Shown piece by piece: positions 8,559 to 10,578 of a stretch of DNA of 10,578 bases. The notes under the pieces were generated by a model. That model made no database searches, was not told the origin of the DNA, and was given only the letters and a program-made list of their open reading frames with translations. The stretch covers positions 1 through 10,578 of the forward strand of contig JASJBO010000222.1 in NCBI GenBank assembly GCA_030066475.1. Reading direction: 5' to 3'. Position numbers and translations under genes: made by a program. The DNA comes from Myxococcota bacterium. Lineage in GTDB: Bacteria > Myxococcota_A > UBA9160 > PR03. Within the stretch, counting starts at the first letter, position 1. Every line of letters begins with the position of its first letter.

Positions 8559-9713
8559 GTGGACCGCCCGTACTCCGACCGCAGTCGCTCGATGCAGCCC
8601 TTCCTCGCGATGGAGGTGATGGAGCGCGCCTTCGAGCTCGAGCGCCAGGGCGCGCGCATCATCCACCTCGAGATCGGCGAGCCGGACTTCGCGGCGCCGC
8701 CGGCCGCGGTGGCGGCCTGCCGCGAAGCCGTGAGCGGCGGCGAGACCCACTACACCGACAGCCGGGGCCTCGCCGAGCTGCGCGAGGCGATCGCCGCCGA
8801 CAAGGCGCGGCGCGCGGGCGTCGCGCTCGACCCCGAGCGGGTGATCGTCACGAGCGGCACGTCGCCCGCGATGCTGCTGGTGTTCGGGCTGCTGGTCGAG
8901 GCCGGCGGCGAGGTCGTGATCCCGACCCCCCACTATCCCTGCTACCCGAACTTCGTGCGCTTCTGCGGCGGCGAGCCCGTGTTCGTGCCGCTCGCGGACG
9001 GTTGGCAGGTGGACCTCGACGCCGTGCGCGCCGCGCTCACGCCGCGCACCCGCGCCGTGGTGGTCGCCTCCCCGGCCAACCCGACCGGCGCGATCCAGGA
9101 CGCGGAGACCCTGCGCGCGCTGGCCGGACTCGGCGTGCCGCTCGTTTCGGACGAGATCTACGACGGGATCGTCTACGACGGCGCGCGCGTCACCTCGGCG
9201 CTGGCCGTCAGCGACGACGCGTTCGTGCTCGACGGCTTCTCCAAGCGCTACGCCATGACCGGCTTCCGGCTGGGCTTCGCCGTGGCTCCCGAGCGCGCGC
9301 TGCGTCCGCTGCAGGTGATGCAGCAGAATCTCTTCATCTCCGCCAACCACTTCGTGCAGCGCGCCGGCGTGGCAGCGCTGGCGGAGGGAGAGGCGACGCG
9401 GCTCGCCATGCTCGATGCCTACACGCGGCGCCGCACCCTGATGGTGGAAGGGCTGCGCAAGCTGGGCTTCGGCGTGCCGAGTCCGCCGCAGGGCGCCTTC
9501 TACGTCTTCGCGGACGCGCGCGCCTTCGGCCGCGACTCGCTGCGGCTCGCCTTCGACCTGCTGGAGCGCGCCCGCGTCGCCGTGACCCCGGGCGTCGACT
9601 TCGGAGCGGCTGGCGAGGGCTGGCTGCGCTTCTCGCTCTCGGCGCCCGATGCGCAGATCCGCGAGGCGCTCGAGCGGCTCGGCGAGGCGCTCGGCTCCGC
9701 CCCGGGCCCGTGA
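8559..9713 (+). CDS. Class I/II PLP-dependent aminotransferase
   Basis: A 384-aa fold-type I aminotransferase that moves an amino group between an amino acid and a 2-oxo acid, using pyridoxal phosphate in the cytoplasm. Visible catalytic features are the substrate-side motif GEPDF (40-44), Y65 (HYTD), N174 in SPANPTG, D198 and Y201 in SDEIYDG, the Schiff-base lysine K229 in GFSKRYAMTGFRLGF, the phosphate-contact R237 and the carboxylate-binding R357 (GWLRFSL). Length is normal for the family. The GTG start at 8559 is used, but no clear ribosome binding site precedes it; an internal ATG at 8592 (MQPFLAMEV) is equally plausible and would still leave the full fold. Aspartate, tyrosine/phenylalanine and alanine-type specificities cannot be separated by eye, so no symbol is given. 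It overlaps engB by 4 bp. Confidence 0.92.
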   Translation: MDRPYSDRSRSMQPFLAMEVMERAFELERQGARIIHLEIGEPDFAAPPAAVAACREAVSGGETHYTDSRGLAELREAIAADKARRAGVALDPERVIVTSGTSPAMLLVFGLLVEAGGEVVIPTPHYPCYPNFVRFCGGEPVFVPLADGWQVDLDAVRAALTPRTRAVVVASPANPTGAIQDAETLRALAGLGVPLVSDEIYDGIVYDGARVTSALAVSDDAFVLDGFSKRYAMTGFRLGFAVAPERALRPLQVMQQNLFISANHFVQRAGVAALAEGEATRLAMLDAYTRRRTLMVEGLRKLGFGVPSPPQGAFYVFADARAFGRDSLRLAFDLLERARVAVTPGVDFGAAGEGWLRFSLSAPDAQIREALERLGEALGSAPGP

Positions 9714-10300
9714 GGGTCCGGGACGCGCGCATCGAGGCCACCGCGGCCGGCCCCTCCGGCTTCCCCCCGCCCGACGTTCCCGAGGTCGCGTTCCTGGGCC
9801 GCTCGAACGTGGGCAAGTCGAGCCTGCTCAACGCCCTGGTCGGGCGCCGCCAGCTCGCGCGCACCAGCGGCACCCCGGGCAAGACGCGCCTGATCCACTT
9901 CTACCGCGTCGAGCGCGGCAGCGACTCCCTGCGCCTGGTCGACCTGCCCGGTTACGGCTACGCGCGCGTCTCGAAGCGCGAGCGGGCCGGCTGGCAGGGG
10001 CTGGTCGAGAGCTATCTCGACGGCCGCAGCGCACTGCGCGCGGCCGTCCTGCTCCAGGACCTGCGCCGCGATCCGGGCGAGGACGAGACGCTGCTGCTCG
10101 CGTGGCTCGCGGAGCGCGGGGTGCCGGCGCTGGTCGCGCTCACCAAGTGCGACAAGCTCAAGCGCGGCGCGCGCGGCCAGCGGGTCGCCGCGCTCCGGCG
10201 CGAGCTCCCGCTCGCGCCGGAGCGCGTGGTCGAGACCTCGGCGGCGAAGCGCGAGGGCATCGAGGCGTTGTGGAAGGTGCTCGACGGGTTCCTGGGGTAG
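9710..10300 (+). CDS. engB: Ribosome biogenesis GTPase EngB (YihA/YsxC)
   Basis: A 196-aa TrmE-Era-type GTPase needed for assembly of the large ribosomal subunit. All G motifs are present: G1 GRSNVGKSS (30-38), the G2 region TPGKT (55-59) with the typical NVGKSSLLNAL and RTSGTPGKT signatures, G3 DLPGYGYA (78-85), G4 TKCD (145-148) and G5 SAAK (177-180). Length matches the family (about 195-210 aa). The GTG start at 9710-9712 overlaps the aminotransferase stop (GTGA), so the two are probably cotranscribed and translationally coupled. The same frame is open far upstream inside the aminotransferase gene, but that part is a shadow of it. The N-terminus from this GTG (MRVRDARIEA) resembles the usual EngB lead-in before PEVAFLGRSN. 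Confidence 0.95.
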   Translation: MRVRDARIEATAAGPSGFPPPDVPEVAFLGRSNVGKSSLLNALVGRRQLARTSGTPGKTRLIHFYRVERGSDSLRLVDLPGYGYARVSKRERAGWQGLVESYLDGRSALRAAVLLQDLRRDPGEDETLLLAWLAERGVPALVALTKCDKLKRGARGQRVAALRRELPLAPERVVETSAAKREGIEALWKVLDGFLG

Positions 10301-10470
10301 GGCTGGAGGGGCCGGAGGAAGAGGGCTCCGAGGGAGGGTGCTTCGGGGAGCAGCAAGGGGAGTGGGAGAGAGAAGAGGGCTCTGGGGGGAAGGTGGTTTC
10401 GGGGCTGGAGCGCCGGAGCGGGCGTGGTCCCGCTCGTGGCGATCCTGAGCCGCGGCTTCGTCCAGGGACG
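10301..10470. other. Purine-rich spacer between converging genes
   Basis: 170 bp with no gene seen. About 10301-10410 is strongly G/A-rich on the plus strand. Within it a degenerate direct repeat can be read: 10318-10348 and 10372-10404 both begin GAAGAGGGCTC and end TTCGGGG, with two extra bases in the second. No hairpin with a U-tract follows engB. Confidence 0.5.
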
Positions 10471-10578
10471 TCAGCGCGCCGGCGCGCCTGGAACTTCGGC
10501 CGGATCCACCAGCCCGTAGCGGCGCCAGCCGCTACGCAGCAACCAGCTCCGCGGAAGCGCCACCTCCCGCACCCCACT
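10471..10578 (-). CDS. C-terminal end of an unidentified protein, cut by window edge
   Basis: The last 35 codons and a TGA stop (plus-strand 10471-10473) of a minus-strand frame that is still open at the right edge. The peptide (VREVALPRSWLLRSGWRRY, then GLVDPAEVPGAPAR) is less Arg/Ala-dominated than the shadow frames around it, and the frame has G/C at most third positions, which suggests real coding. It would converge with engB. Family unknown. A 20-bp inverted repeat (10516-10535) falls inside it and a palindrome, GCGCGCCGGCGCGC (10474-10487), just before the stop. Confidence 0.5.
   Translation of the reverse strand, partial: SGVREVALPRSWLLRSGWRRYGLVDPAEVPGAPAR

Noticed and set aside
10516..10535. 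Perfect 8-bp inverted repeat with 4-nt loop near the right edge as a terminator
   Set aside because: It lies inside the probable coding end of the minus-strand partial gene, upstream of its stop, and has no U-tract.

Overview
The window is GC-rich DNA (about 70% by eye) with strong G/C bias at third codon positions and frequent GTG/TTG starts. The gene content and a cysteine-type CcmE suggest a deltaproteobacterial lineage in the broad sense (Myxococcota, Desulfobacterota or a relative). That placement is inferred from gene families, not from a marker gene.

Layout, left to right. (1) At 2-712 (+) a Nudix hydrolase is read through an open frame that continues past the left edge of the window. 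Its 5' part runs through two tandem copies (3-77 and 78-158) of a GC-rich repeat. (2) At 797-1294 (-) lies a small conserved-looking zinc-ribbon protein of unknown function, convergent with the Nudix gene and separated from it by a hairpin. (3) A 490-bp gap at 1295-1784 has two strong hairpins near 1448-1490 and a 12-bp-stem terminator-like hairpin at 1716-1743. (4) From 8425 down to 1785 (-) there is a compact cytochrome c maturation (System I) operon: ccmE, ccmF, a membrane protein with a CcmI-like segment and a zinc ribbon, ccmA, ccmB, ccmC, ccmD. Most junctions overlap by a few bases. (5) A 133-bp divergent intergenic region at 8426-8558 has a perfect 12-bp palindrome. (6) On the + strand follow a class I/II PLP aminotransferase (8559-9713) and the ribosome-assembly GTPase EngB/YihA (9710-10300), overlapping by 4 bp. 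(7) After a purine-rich spacer (10301-10470) comes the C-terminal end of an unidentified minus-strand gene cut by the right edge.

How the genes work together: CcmABCD moves and loads heme onto the chaperone CcmE, and CcmF, the heme lyase core, attaches it to apocytochromes. CcmE carries Cys in place of the usual heme-binding His, and neither ccmG nor ccmH lies in the operon. This matches the known reduced Ccm variant of some deltaproteobacteria and archaea. The extra protein between ccmF and ccmA may supply a CcmI-like function.

The least ordinary observation is that the repeat at the left edge has a third copy inside that extra ccm-operon gene. All three copies are read in the same frame and give nearly the same peptide (core GARSEP-x-AS-x-V), and the two tandem units are 75 and 81 bp, both multiples of three. 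It therefore looks like a mobile or expandable repeat that is tolerated inside coding sequence.
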